Below, piece after piece: positions 8,176-16,318 of a stretch of 31,578 bases of DNA; positions within the stretch are counted from its first letter, which is position 1; each line of letters starts with the position of its first letter. Position numbers and translations under genes: made by a program. Under the pieces are notes generated by a model. It saw only the letters and a program-made list of their open reading frames with translations, was not told the DNA's origin and ran no database searches. Source of the DNA: Claveliimonas sp963592205 (GTDB taxonomy: Bacteria > Bacillota > Clostridia > Lachnospirales > Lachnospiraceae); assembly GCA_963592205.1 (NCBI GenBank), contig CAVAVU010000002.1, forward strand, positions 1 to 31,578, written 5' to 3'.

Positions 8176-9603
8176 TTAATCAAATGCGTGTGAGATATCC
8201 TCATCCGGTACTTCCATCGGATAATTACCGGTGAAGCAGGCATCACAATATCCTAAGTCTCCCACCATTTCTTTTAATTTATCTACTTCCATATAACCAA
8301 GCGAATCAGCACCGATCATCTCACGGATCTGCTCGGTTGTATGAGAATGAGCTATTAGCTGTTCATTGGACGGTACATCGGTTCCGAAATAACACGGATA
8401 CAGGAACGGTGGCGAACTGATTCTTACATGTACCTCCTTTGCTCCGGCTTTCTTCAGCATCCGGATAATGTTGGCGCAGGTCGTACCGCGCACAATCGAA
8501 TCGTCTACCATAACGATACGCTTTCCTTTTACAACTTCTTCGATGACATTCAGCTTGATCTTCACACTGGACTCACGCTCATTCTGCGTCGGCTTAATGA
8601 ATGTTCGTCCCACATAGCTGTTCTTGTGAAATGCCATACCGTACGGAATACCGGAAGCCTCCGAATATCCCTTGGCTGCTACCAGACCGGAATCCGGTAC
8701 GCCCACTACCAGATCAGCTTCCACCGGATAGGACTGTGCCAGTGCCTTACCGGCAATGATCCGTGAATGGTAGACATTCACCCGGTCAATCGTACTGTCT
8801 GTTCTTGCAAAATAAATATATTCAAATATACATCTGGCATGCTTTGACGGATCGATCGCCATACTCATATCAGACTGGATGCCGTCCTTCGTAAATGTGA
8901 CAATCTCACCCGGTTCCACATCACGCACAAACTCACCGCCTACCGCAGCGATTGCGCAGCTCTCGGATGCCAGAAAATAGGTATCATCTCTTTTACCGAT
9001 ACAGAGTGGCTTCAATCCAAACGGATCTCTTGCACCGATCATCTTACGTGGTGACGTAACCACCAGCGCATATGCTCCTTTGATCTTACCCATCGCATTG
9101 CGGACAGCAGCTTCAGCAGTTCCTACTTTCAGACGCTCTCTGGCAATATGATATGCGATCACCTCTGAGTCAATCGTCGTCTGGAAAATAGCTCCTGTGC
9201 GTTCCAGTTCGTGACGCAGCTCAATTGCATTGGTCAGATTACCGTTGTGGGCGATTGCAAGTACACCTTTCACATAATTAATAACCAATGGCATTGCATT
9301 CTCTGCCTTGGATGCTCCTGCTGTCGAATACCGCACATGACCAACCCCCAGATTGCCATTTAACGCATGCAGAGATTCGCTGTCGAACACTTCATTTACA
9401 AGCCCCAATCCCTTCTTGAAGTGTACCTTCCGTTCTCCGTTTGTATCCGTTACCGCGATACCACAGCTCTCCTGTCCTCTGTGCTGTAACGCAAAAAGCC
9501 CATAATATACTGTGGGGGCCACATCGCCTCCACTCATATCATAGGCTCCAAATACACCGCACTCTTCTCCAAGACCTGTTGTAATCTTCTCAAATTTATC
9601 CAT
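8176..9603 (-). CDS. purF: Amidophosphoribosyltransferase (glutamine PRPP amidotransferase)
   Basis: 475 residues; first committed step of purine synthesis, PRPP + glutamine to 5-phosphoribosylamine. A 14-residue propeptide precedes the N-terminal nucleophile Cys15 (EE-CGVFG), as in Bacillus PurF. The glutaminase half has HRGQESCGIAV, GHVRYST and HNGNLTNA; the phosphoribosyltransferase half has GVPDSG and the PRPP loop VMVDDSIVRGTT. Four cysteines at 258, 404, 453 and 456 (RCIFEY, YPCYFG, CDAC) correspond to the ligands of the structural 4Fe-4S cluster of the Bacillus-type enzyme, which makes it oxygen-labile. AGGAG lies 10 nt before ATG 9603. First gene of purF-purB, with a good sigma-A-like promoter at 9664-9692. 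No purine riboswitch is visible in the roughly 54-nt leader. Confidence 0.97.
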   Translation of the reverse strand: MDKFEKITTGLGEECGVFGAYDMSGGDVAPTVYYGLFALQHRGQESCGIAVTDTNGERKVHFKKGLGLVNEVFDSESLHALNGNLGVGHVRYSTAGASKAENAMPLVINYVKGVLAIAHNGNLTNAIELRHELERTGAIFQTTIDSEVIAYHIARERLKVGTAEAAVRNAMGKIKGAYALVVTSPRKMIGARDPFGLKPLCIGKRDDTYFLASESCAIAAVGGEFVRDVEPGEIVTFTKDGIQSDMSMAIDPSKHARCIFEYIYFARTDSTIDRVNVYHSRIIAGKALAQSYPVEADLVVGVPDSGLVAAKGYSEASGIPYGMAFHKNSYVGRTFIKPTQNERESSVKIKLNVIEEVVKGKRIVMVDDSIVRGTTCANIIRMLKKAGAKEVHVRISSPPFLYPCYFGTDVPSNEQLIAHSHTTEQIREMIGADSLGYMEVDKLKEMVGDLGYCDACFTGNYPMEVPDEDISHAFD

Positions 9604-9663
9604 GAATGTTCGTCTCCTTATATCGTATTAATATCCATAGTTCAACACTCAATGACATACATG

Positions 9664-9692
9664 ATTATAATATAGCGTATTCGGAAAATCAA
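9664..9692 (-). promoter_or_regulatory. Sigma-A-type promoter of purF-purB
   Basis: On the minus strand: TTGATT (687-692 on the plus strand as AATCAA), 17-nt spacer, TATAAT (9664-9669). The predicted start is near 9657, giving a leader of about 54 nt. The promoter begins directly after the stop of the TPR gene, with no intrinsic terminator between, so some read-through from the upstream trio is likely. Confidence 0.7.
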
Positions 9693-9695
9693 TTA

Positions 9696-10463
9696 TCAAT
9701 TATCAGTTCTCCGATACTCACGCTTCCATTGTTCCAGAACCTGCGGTTCAATATCAAAATCTGCCTGCTGTTCTGCAAGCTTCAGGTCTTCCTTCAATTC
9801 GCTGTTCAGATTCAGATACGTCTGCTCCTTTGACAGCATTTTTCCATAAGCATCTTCCGGCAGATATCTATAACAGCAGTACAGATACGGCTTCAGAATA
9901 GACGCATCCGGATTCACCTCATACGCCCGTTCATACATATGCGCCGCCTCTTCATACAGAAACATCTTGCCATATGCTGCACCCAGACAGCTGTATACCT
10001 TGCTATAGAATTCCTTGCCAATGGATTCATCCCAGTCTTTATTCACAATGGACTGATATACCAGAATCGCAGATGCTGTCTCGCCGGACTGCAGCAGGTT
10101 ATCCGCTTTGTATTTCTCCCGCTCCACCTCGTTCTGGTTCTTCAGATGTTCCAGTACATTGTGGATCTTCGTGATCTCTGCCGCCGAATAGATAGCCGCA
10201 TGACTCAATACCGTCAGCAGAAACTGCTCAGTGGAACAGTTCTGATCCAACAGTACGCGAAGCTCTGCAGCCAGATCGTCTAACTCCAGCTCTTCTTCCA
10301 GCCAGTCACACAATTTTTTATTGATGATCGTATAATCAATCAGATACAGATTATTACAGAAATAATAGCAGAGTTCTTCTATGGTATAGATATGCATATG
10401 GATTCTGGTAATCTCATATGGATGCTTTGCTTTTTTTCTATGACAAAGAATTAAACTGCCCAT
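9696..10463 (-). CDS. TPR-repeat protein, third gene of an uncharacterised trio
   Basis: 255 residues, no signal peptide or membrane span, so probably cytosolic. The N-terminal part (to about residue 110) is a helical region beginning MGSLILCHRKKAKHPYEITR and rich in Tyr/Leu/Cys; it is followed by two helix pairs that fit tetratricopeptide repeats, about 113-146 and 153-187 (VYSCLGAAYGKMFLYEEAAH then YERAYEVNPD). The C-terminus is acidic. Start supported by AGGAGG 5 nt before ATG. Its first 26 nt overlap the end of the actin-fold gene, so it is translationally coupled to it. TPRs normally bind protein peptides, so a scaffold or partner-binding role with the two upstream proteins is inferred. 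I recall similar triplets in Lachnospiraceae but know no assigned function. Confidence 0.8.
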   Translation of the reverse strand: MGSLILCHRKKAKHPYEITRIHMHIYTIEELCYYFCNNLYLIDYTIINKKLCDWLEEELELDDLAAELRVLLDQNCSTEQFLLTVLSHAAIYSAAEITKIHNVLEHLKNQNEVEREKYKADNLLQSGETASAILVYQSIVNKDWDESIGKEFYSKVYSCLGAAYGKMFLYEEAAHMYERAYEVNPDASILKPYLYCCYRYLPEDAYGKMLSKEQTYLNLNSELKEDLKLAEQQADFDIEPQVLEQWKREYRRTDN

Positions 10464-11721
10464 GACTTCCTCCTAAATGTATGATCTTCTCCACCTGAAA
10501 ATCCGATGCCGGATAAAACTCTCCGAACCCGATATCCTTAAATATGATCTTACAGGTACGCTCGTCCAGAAATATTGTCTCAATCTGAAGCCGGAGCGCA
10601 TAATCTCTCCTGCTCTTGAGTCCCTTTAACGACACCGTCTCCGCTTCCAATTCTCCGGTTGCCAGCGACTCGATATGAATCTCTATATCTGAAGTATCTT
10701 CCAACAATACCTCCCACTGTCCGTCAGACTCATACCAGTGGCTTCCCCACTGTACGATCGGATACCAGCCTTCCTTACCGTGTACCCGCATCCGCAGACA
10801 CACCTGTTCCATCATCTTGCTGTCATCCAGATATACCGGAATCTCATCCTCTTCTCTGGTCTGATGCCACGCATGATAGCAGGCACCCTTACTGTACAGA
10901 TTATTACCGATAAATGCACGCCGTCCGTTGCACAACACCTTCAGCGACAACGGATACCAGTTATTCTCAAATCCTTCTCCTGTCAGAAATACAGAAGACA
11001 CCACCTTTTTCTCAAATACACTCTGGATAAATGCACGGAAACGCTCATCCGCATCCTTCGCCTTATCCACATTCAGTACCGGATAGACAGCAGCAAGTTC
11101 TTTCATCTGTGCATTTGCCACCTGATCTACGGTCACAAACATGTCTGCGCCCCGTCCGCTGACGGTCTTTAACTTTCGGAGCATATACGCACGAATCTCA
11201 TTGCGGTCACAGTAAAACAGCGCCGCCTCATACTGCCACAGTTCCTTCGGCTGATAGAACATATAATGGCAGAAGCTCTCTTTGAAATCCTGAACTGCGA
11301 TATTCTCTTTCGGGACCCCAAGAAATCTCCCCATACCTTTCAGCATCTTACTGATATCAATATCCGTCTTGGGAACGGAAAATGTGATCCGTTCTATATT
11401 CTCAAAACGCTCCAGAGCAAGCTGGAGATATTTGGCGAGAAGCCATACTCCATCCTTAACCTGTCCGTCTATCTTGACTTTTTCCTGCTTAACTGCTTTG
11501 GTATAAAGTTCTGATACCGTGCACTTTTCATCCACCGTTGCGAGCTGTGCGGCATCCTTTCCATACACCCACTCATCCTGCAATTTACCAAGGATCATCG
11601 GAATCTGAAAATTATCCACCGACACTTCCAGCGTCTCCGGCTCATGCTTTTCAGGTTCATAATAACTGATCTGGCAAAACTTCTCATTCAGTTCTATTCC
11701 AAGTATTTTATTTGCTCTCAC
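10438..11721 (-). CDS. Degenerate Hsp70/actin-fold protein (DUF5716-like), second gene of the trio
   Basis: 427 residues. The start codon is GTG at 11719-11721, 6 nt after AGGAGG; the TAA of the preceding gene lies inside that spacing. The N-terminal two thirds read like a DnaK/actin fold with worn nucleotide motifs: ILGIELNEKFCQISYYE (about 6-22) in place of the IGIDLGTTNS phosphate-1 loop, YGKDAAQLA (53-61), ITFSVPKTD (112-120), ALFYCDRNEIRAYML (167-181) in place of the DLGGGT phosphate-2 loop, and SVFLTGEGF (243-251) at the adenosine-motif position. Gly/Thr residues that hold ATP phosphates are missing, so it may bind nucleotide weakly or not at all. A roughly 120-residue beta-rich tail follows. 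The family name DUF5716 is from memory. Fold inference is moderate. Confidence 0.75.
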   Translation of the reverse strand: MRANKILGIELNEKFCQISYYEPEKHEPETLEVSVDNFQIPMILGKLQDEWVYGKDAAQLATVDEKCTVSELYTKAVKQEKVKIDGQVKDGVWLLAKYLQLALERFENIERITFSVPKTDIDISKMLKGMGRFLGVPKENIAVQDFKESFCHYMFYQPKELWQYEAALFYCDRNEIRAYMLRKLKTVSGRGADMFVTVDQVANAQMKELAAVYPVLNVDKAKDADERFRAFIQSVFEKKVVSSVFLTGEGFENNWYPLSLKVLCNGRRAFIGNNLYSKGACYHAWHQTREEDEIPVYLDDSKMMEQVCLRMRVHGKEGWYPIVQWGSHWYESDGQWEVLLEDTSDIEIHIESLATGELEAETVSLKGLKSRRDYALRLQIETIFLDERTCKIIFKDIGFGEFYPASDFQVEKIIHLGGSHGQFNSLS

Positions 11722-11724
11722 CTG

Positions 11725-14700
11725 TTACCTCCTGCTGCCTGCCTTTCCAAAGATCCGCTCCGCCAGGTATGCTTCCTGTTCATACTCGATCATTGCCTGC
11801 TTCTTTCTTGCAGGTGCCATACCAGCCATCGCATTCAGCTTGCCATATTTGCCAATCTCAGGTACACTGCGATCCTGTCTCAGCACCTTTTCCGGTTCCT
11901 CATAAGACTTCTTTCCACTGGTTTCACAGAATGAATATCGAACCTGTTCGTCCCGGAACAACACAAAACTCTTAACATAGATATTCTCATAGACCGGCAT
12001 CAGACTCTCTGTCTGATAGCCAAGATCTTCCACATCGCCCCGTCGCATCTTATAAGTAATGCGCACCTTACCGCTATGAGATGCCTGGAAGCTCACCATC
12101 GTCTTATCATAGATCTGCGCTTCTCTTAACCATGCTTCCTCGTATTCCATGTAGAACGGGAATACAAGCTGACGTTCACACATCTCCCGAAGGAATCGGT
12201 GCAGGATCTTGCCTTCCTCTTCACCATATTCCTGACCGGCAAAACGCTTCAGTAAAGCCACTTTACAGATATCTGCCAGGTCCTCATCATTCTTCTCTTC
12301 ATTCATAATGATATCAAAGATGGAATCACCTACCATTCTTCCGTATACCACGTACTCCCTGCTCACATAAGCAAGATATGCCTGCTTCAGACGGAAATAC
12401 GGATTGCCGTTCAGATAGTAGTCAATAAAGATATCCTCTTCTGCAAACATATCCTCCGAGAACAGCATCTGTGTAATAATGCGCTCTCCCAGCTTTGTCA
12501 CAGTAATTCCATAATCCTTCGCCACTTTCCACAAGGTTTTCATATTACGGGTAGAACCACAGTAATAATTAGCGAGATAGGTCAGTGTCACTTTATCATA
12601 CTGCTGTCTCTTAAAGAGTTCATAACTCAGATACAGCATAAATTCATCTTCGTCATAATCCTCTTCACGGATCGTCTTGCTGCACAGACGGAATACTTCT
12701 TTCTCATCAAATGCGCGGATACCATTCTTTCTGATATTCTCAAAATTCACTTCCAGCTTATTGCTCTCGACCCCCCAGTTGGAGATTCTGGACATGTATT
12801 TCTTGCACATCTCCAGATAACGCGGCTCATAGAACAGACGCTTCGTCTCAAACGCTATCGAATCCGTATGATAGCCGCCATCCATAGTCTGCCAGATAAT
12901 CCTTGCTTCCTTGTCATACAGATACACGATCATACCATCCGCCCTGTACGGAATCCGCTGCTTCACCGATCCATCTTTCTCGATGACCAGTGCGCATTTC
13001 AAACCGTGAACCTTGGTCTTCACCAGATATGCATGGCAGATATCCCGCATCGCTTCCAGACGTTCTCCGGTCATCTCTTCCTCCGTACAGAACTTTCTGT
13101 AGATTACTTTCAGAGACTCTGTAATGTGGCGCTTCATAAGCTGTTCCCATGCAAATGTCACCATCTGTTCTCTGTAGCTGATATACAGGTCACTGGCATT
13201 CTCCTCATAAGTGATCAGATTCGCGTAAAGTAACGCCGCCTTTTTATAATTCAGTGTATTACCATGCATAAAATACAGGAAAATAGATCTCGGCAGTGCC
13301 TCTCTCACATCTTCCTCTTCTACGGTAGACATGTAATACTCATATAACTGCGCGATCTTGACTCCTTCATTCACCGCTCTCTGATACCACACAAAATAAC
13401 GATTGTCTAATTTATTACCCTTAATAAGCAGCGTACAGATCGTATTCAGGATCATCGGCTCCGGATAGAGCTTATATAACCGTTCCAGAATGTGGAACAG
13501 AAATTCGCTGTAGTTCTTCTGCTGGCTGGCAAGGTTTGCCACATACATTGCCAGTTCTCTGGAAATCAGACGGTATTTGGATGCGAAATTAAACACCATC
13601 ATCTCAAACTGTCCGAGCTTCTTCAATAACAGATTCTTCTCTTCATAACACAGAAATGCTTCTAACAGGAATAACACACTATTCGTCTGATAGTTCTGAT
13701 AATGCTGTTCCAATGCCATCAATCGTCTTCCCTTATCCCGGTACTGCGGATCAATATCTAACAGCATCATCAACAGCATAGTTGAATCCTGCTGGCGGAG
13801 ATAGATCTTACCAATCTCATCGATCACGCGGTCCATATGACTTCCCTGTCCGCGCACCAGTGCAGTCAGATACAGATAATAAGCATTGACCTTTGGGTTC
13901 TTGCCGATTGCAAACCGGTTGTAATTATAATTCTCCAGAATCCATTTGGCATCTTCAATCTTATTGCCATGAATGTATACATGCGCCTGAAATAACTGCA
14001 GATACTCGTCCAATGGATCGATCTGGCGCATCTTCTTCACCTTATCCACTGCACATTCTGTCCATTTATCCAATGTCATGCGACCTGCCACACAAGACAC
14101 ATGCTCTTTCACCACCTGAGCCATCAAAAATTCTATCTCACGGTGATTCTCATCGTAAGCACCGTTCTGCATCACTTCCACATCATAGCTAAGGATCTCA
14201 TATGGAGTGATCAGGTGGATCTTGCCGAAGTTACGACCGGCATGTAATCCGTCCGGTTTCACGAGGAAATCTACCTGATAGACATTGCCCACAAAATCGT
14301 CTGTCGTAAACCGGTTGCGGCTGACACTTAAGAATTCTCCTTCGGTCTGCACCTGAACCGACATATACCCCCATGTATTCTTAATCACGGTCAGCGTCTG
14401 CTTCGTGATCTCCTTCACATCCTGAAACAGCATACCTTCGCCCGGAAGTGTCAGGAAAATGCACTCCTTCTGCTTGATACCTACCAGGAACTCTTCCATG
14501 GCTGCCTCATCCAGAGACCATTTGCGCATATTATCATATAAATAGAAAATACGCTTGTCTTCGTATTTTAACACCTCGTAAAACTCACGGGAGCGGAATA
14601 ACTTCAGGGCTTCCGTATAATCCTTGACCGCCAGTCTGCGGAAATCATCTGTATTCTGCACCTTACCGTAATTCGTCATCACGTAAGGCTTTTCAATCAA

Positions 14701-15030
14701 TGCTGTAAATGGAATCGTATATTCACCACCGGTACATACAACGGTAAATACACCCTGCTCCACATGTCCCGGAAGCAGTCCTCTGCCGTCATATTCAAAC
14801 TCTACCCGCACCGGATTCCCTTCAAATCCCTGTTCCAGACAACGCATACGAAAAGAAGACGAGTATACTAACCCTCTGATGGAGCCTTCCCCTCGATTCC
14901 GGATCATGAAATATCCCTTATAAACTTCCCCTTCACCTATGGTGAGAATCAGGCTTGTATCCGGAAAGACAACCTGCGGCTGCGCCAGTTGAAAATCCCC
15001 TTTTGAAAACTTTTTAATTTTATTTTTCAA
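11725..15030 (-). CDS. Large beta-sandwich/helical-repeat protein (DUF5717-like), first gene of the trio
   Basis: About 1101 residues from TTG 15030, or 1108 from ATG 15051. The longest open frame runs on to 15198, but that would overlap the divergent aminotransferase and its promoter, so it is rejected. The TTG has GAGGTG 6 nt before it, giving MKNKIKKFSKGDFQL; the ATG has only a purine-rich AAAGAAAAAAG. Residues about 15-135 look like an Ig/beta-sandwich module (LAQPQVVFPDTSLILTIGEG, GYFMIRNRGEGSIRG), followed by a second beta module (to about 330), a long stretch of helical repeats rich in Tyr/Leu (340-850), and a C-terminal beta-rich part ending YLAERIFGKAGSRR. No signal peptide, membrane span or catalytic motif is seen. 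It resembles what I remember as DUF5717. It leads a tight operon with the next two genes. Confidence 0.82.
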   Translation of the reverse strand: MKNKIKKFSKGDFQLAQPQVVFPDTSLILTIGEGEVYKGYFMIRNRGEGSIRGLVYSSSFRMRCLEQGFEGNPVRVEFEYDGRGLLPGHVEQGVFTVVCTGGEYTIPFTALIEKPYVMTNYGKVQNTDDFRRLAVKDYTEALKLFRSREFYEVLKYEDKRIFYLYDNMRKWSLDEAAMEEFLVGIKQKECIFLTLPGEGMLFQDVKEITKQTLTVIKNTWGYMSVQVQTEGEFLSVSRNRFTTDDFVGNVYQVDFLVKPDGLHAGRNFGKIHLITPYEILSYDVEVMQNGAYDENHREIEFLMAQVVKEHVSCVAGRMTLDKWTECAVDKVKKMRQIDPLDEYLQLFQAHVYIHGNKIEDAKWILENYNYNRFAIGKNPKVNAYYLYLTALVRGQGSHMDRVIDEIGKIYLRQQDSTMLLMMLLDIDPQYRDKGRRLMALEQHYQNYQTNSVLFLLEAFLCYEEKNLLLKKLGQFEMMVFNFASKYRLISRELAMYVANLASQQKNYSEFLFHILERLYKLYPEPMILNTICTLLIKGNKLDNRYFVWYQRAVNEGVKIAQLYEYYMSTVEEEDVREALPRSIFLYFMHGNTLNYKKAALLYANLITYEENASDLYISYREQMVTFAWEQLMKRHITESLKVIYRKFCTEEEMTGERLEAMRDICHAYLVKTKVHGLKCALVIEKDGSVKQRIPYRADGMIVYLYDKEARIIWQTMDGGYHTDSIAFETKRLFYEPRYLEMCKKYMSRISNWGVESNKLEVNFENIRKNGIRAFDEKEVFRLCSKTIREEDYDEDEFMLYLSYELFKRQQYDKVTLTYLANYYCGSTRNMKTLWKVAKDYGITVTKLGERIITQMLFSEDMFAEEDIFIDYYLNGNPYFRLKQAYLAYVSREYVVYGRMVGDSIFDIIMNEEKNDEDLADICKVALLKRFAGQEYGEEEGKILHRFLREMCERQLVFPFYMEYEEAWLREAQIYDKTMVSFQASHSGKVRITYKMRRGDVEDLGYQTESLMPVYENIYVKSFVLFRDEQVRYSFCETSGKKSYEEPEKVLRQDRSVPEIGKYGKLNAMAGMAPARKKQAMIEYEQEAYLAERIFGKAGSRR

Positions 15031-15050
15031 GCCATCCACCTCTTCTTGCA

Positions 15051-15078
15051 TTGCTTTTTTCTTTAAACATACTATAAT
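15051..15078 (+). promoter_or_regulatory. Promoter of the HisC/CobD-like gene
   Basis: TTGCTT (15051-15056), 16-nt spacer, TATAAT (15073-15078); start predicted near 15085, giving a leader of about 54 nt. Its -10 box lies only 2 nt from the -10 box of the divergent trio promoter, and its -35 overlaps the ATG candidate of the large trio protein. Confidence 0.65.
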
Positions 15079-15080
15079 GA

Positions 15081-15110
15081 AGTATAGCATTGTTTCACGT
15101 TTAAAGGCAA
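15081..15110 (-). promoter_or_regulatory. Promoter of the three-gene trio
   Basis: On the minus strand: TTGCCT (plus-strand AGGCAA, 15105-15110), 18-nt spacer, TATACT (plus-strand AGTATA, 15081-15086). Predicted start near 15074. The two divergent -10 boxes form an inverted repeat CTATA-N6-TATAG (15072-15087), so one polymerase would block the other. Confidence 0.55.
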
Positions 15111-15138
15111 TACCCACCATAAAATATAGGAGATTAAT

Positions 15139-16251
15139 ATGTCTGAGAAGAAAAATCAGCAGGCGCGTCCTGCTTTTCACGGAAGTGATATCGAACAAAT
15201 TGAACAGTATTATAAGATTCCGGCAGAAAGCATTGTCAAGTTTGGTGCCAATGTCAATCCGCTTGGTCTGTCAGCTTCTCTCAAAAAGGATCTGGCAGAT
15301 CATCTGGATGTGATCACCAGCTATCCGGACCGGGATTACAAGGAACTCCGCTCTGCGATCGCAGATTACTGCGGTGTCAATATGGATCATGTTGTAACGG
15401 GTAATGGTTCTACGGAGCTCATTTCTCTGCTGATCAGCGAGCGGAATGCCAAACATGCGCTGGTCATCGGACCGACTTATTCGGAATACGAACGGGAACT
15501 TTCTCTCACAGGCGGCCGCATTTCTGAATACAACCTGCCGGAAGATCAGGACTTTCATCTGGATATCGATGATTTCGCCAACGCTCTGGCTGACGATGTA
15601 GACTTTGTGATTCTGTGTAACCCGAATAACCCTACTTCTTCTGCCCTGAAACAGGACGAGCTTCGGGCGCTTCTTGACCTCTGTAAGGCAAGAGATATTT
15701 TTGTAATGATCGATGAGACGTATGTAGAATTTGCACCGGATGTATCTGAGATCACTGCTATGCCACTGGCAGCTTCGTATGATAATCTGATGATCCTGCG
15801 CGGCGTGTCCAAGTTCTATGCTGCACCGGGACTCCGTCTGGGATACGGTGTCACCAGCAACAACGCATTCTTAGATACTCTGAAAAAACATCAGAACCCA
15901 TGGAGTCTGAACAGTCTTGGTGCTTATGCAGGTGTACGTATGTTACAGGATAAAGACTTTATCCAGCAGACACGTTCGTTGATTCTCTCCGAGCGAGAAC
16001 GGATCATCAACGCACTGCATTCTTTCCGCTATGCCAAGGCGTATCCGGCATACGCCAACTTTATTCTGGTTAAGATACTTCGGGAGGATCTGACTTCCTT
16101 CGATATCTTTGACCAGGCGATCCGTCAGGGACTGATGATCCGCGACTGTTCTTCCTTTGAAGGACTTCCGGGCGAATATATCCGCTTCTGCATCATGCTT
16201 CCGGAGGATAACACAAGGCTCCTCCACTGTCTTGCAGAATCACTGGCATAA
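15139..16251 (+). CDS. PLP-dependent aminotransferase, HisC/CobD-like
   Basis: 370-residue fold-type I PLP enzyme. Seen: GNGSTELI (cofactor phosphate loop, 88-95), NPNNPTS (161-167), DETY (192-195), the Schiff-base lysine K225 in RGVSKFYAAPGLRLGYG, and the substrate-carboxylate Arg near the C-terminus in YIRFCIML. The N-terminal FHGSDIEQIEQYY...ANVNPLG pattern is that of the CobD (threonine-phosphate decarboxylase)/HisC group; no other histidine or cobalamin gene is nearby, so the reaction is left open: histidinol-phosphate transamination, threonine-phosphate decarboxylation or another amino acid. AGGAG (15128-15132) lies 6 nt before ATG. Transcribed away from the trio. A shared hairpin follows it. 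Confidence 0.88.
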   Translation: MSEKKNQQARPAFHGSDIEQIEQYYKIPAESIVKFGANVNPLGLSASLKKDLADHLDVITSYPDRDYKELRSAIADYCGVNMDHVVTGNGSTELISLLISERNAKHALVIGPTYSEYERELSLTGGRISEYNLPEDQDFHLDIDDFANALADDVDFVILCNPNNPTSSALKQDELRALLDLCKARDIFVMIDETYVEFAPDVSEITAMPLAASYDNLMILRGVSKFYAAPGLRLGYGVTSNNAFLDTLKKHQNPWSLNSLGAYAGVRMLQDKDFIQQTRSLILSERERIINALHSFRYAKAYPAYANFILVKILREDLTSFDIFDQAIRQGLMIRDCSSFEGLPGEYIRFCIMLPEDNTRLLHCLAESLA

Positions 16252-16274
16252 TTCATTTTCTGTACATTACAAAA

Positions 16275-16314
16275 TCAGCCGCTTCGCGTAGTTTATACTT
16301 TGCGAAACGGCTGA
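16275..16314. terminator. Bidirectional terminator between the aminotransferase and ktrA
   Basis: TCAGCCGCTTCGC (16275-16287) pairs with GCGAAACGGCTGA (16302-16314), 13 bp with one wobble or mismatch and a 14-nt loop. It sits in the 67-nt gap between two convergent genes. On the minus strand it is followed by TTTTG, on the plus strand by CATTTTA. Confidence 0.8.
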
Positions 16315-16318
16315 CATT

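Noticed and set aside
9660..9700. Short direct repeats around TTGATAATTGA near the purF promoter
   Set aside because: AT-rich low-complexity sequence of two partial copies; not clearly beyond chance.
12914..13150. Minus-strand 78-codon frame inside the large trio gene
   Set aside because: It lies in another frame of an uninterrupted, coherent coding region, with no ribosome site.
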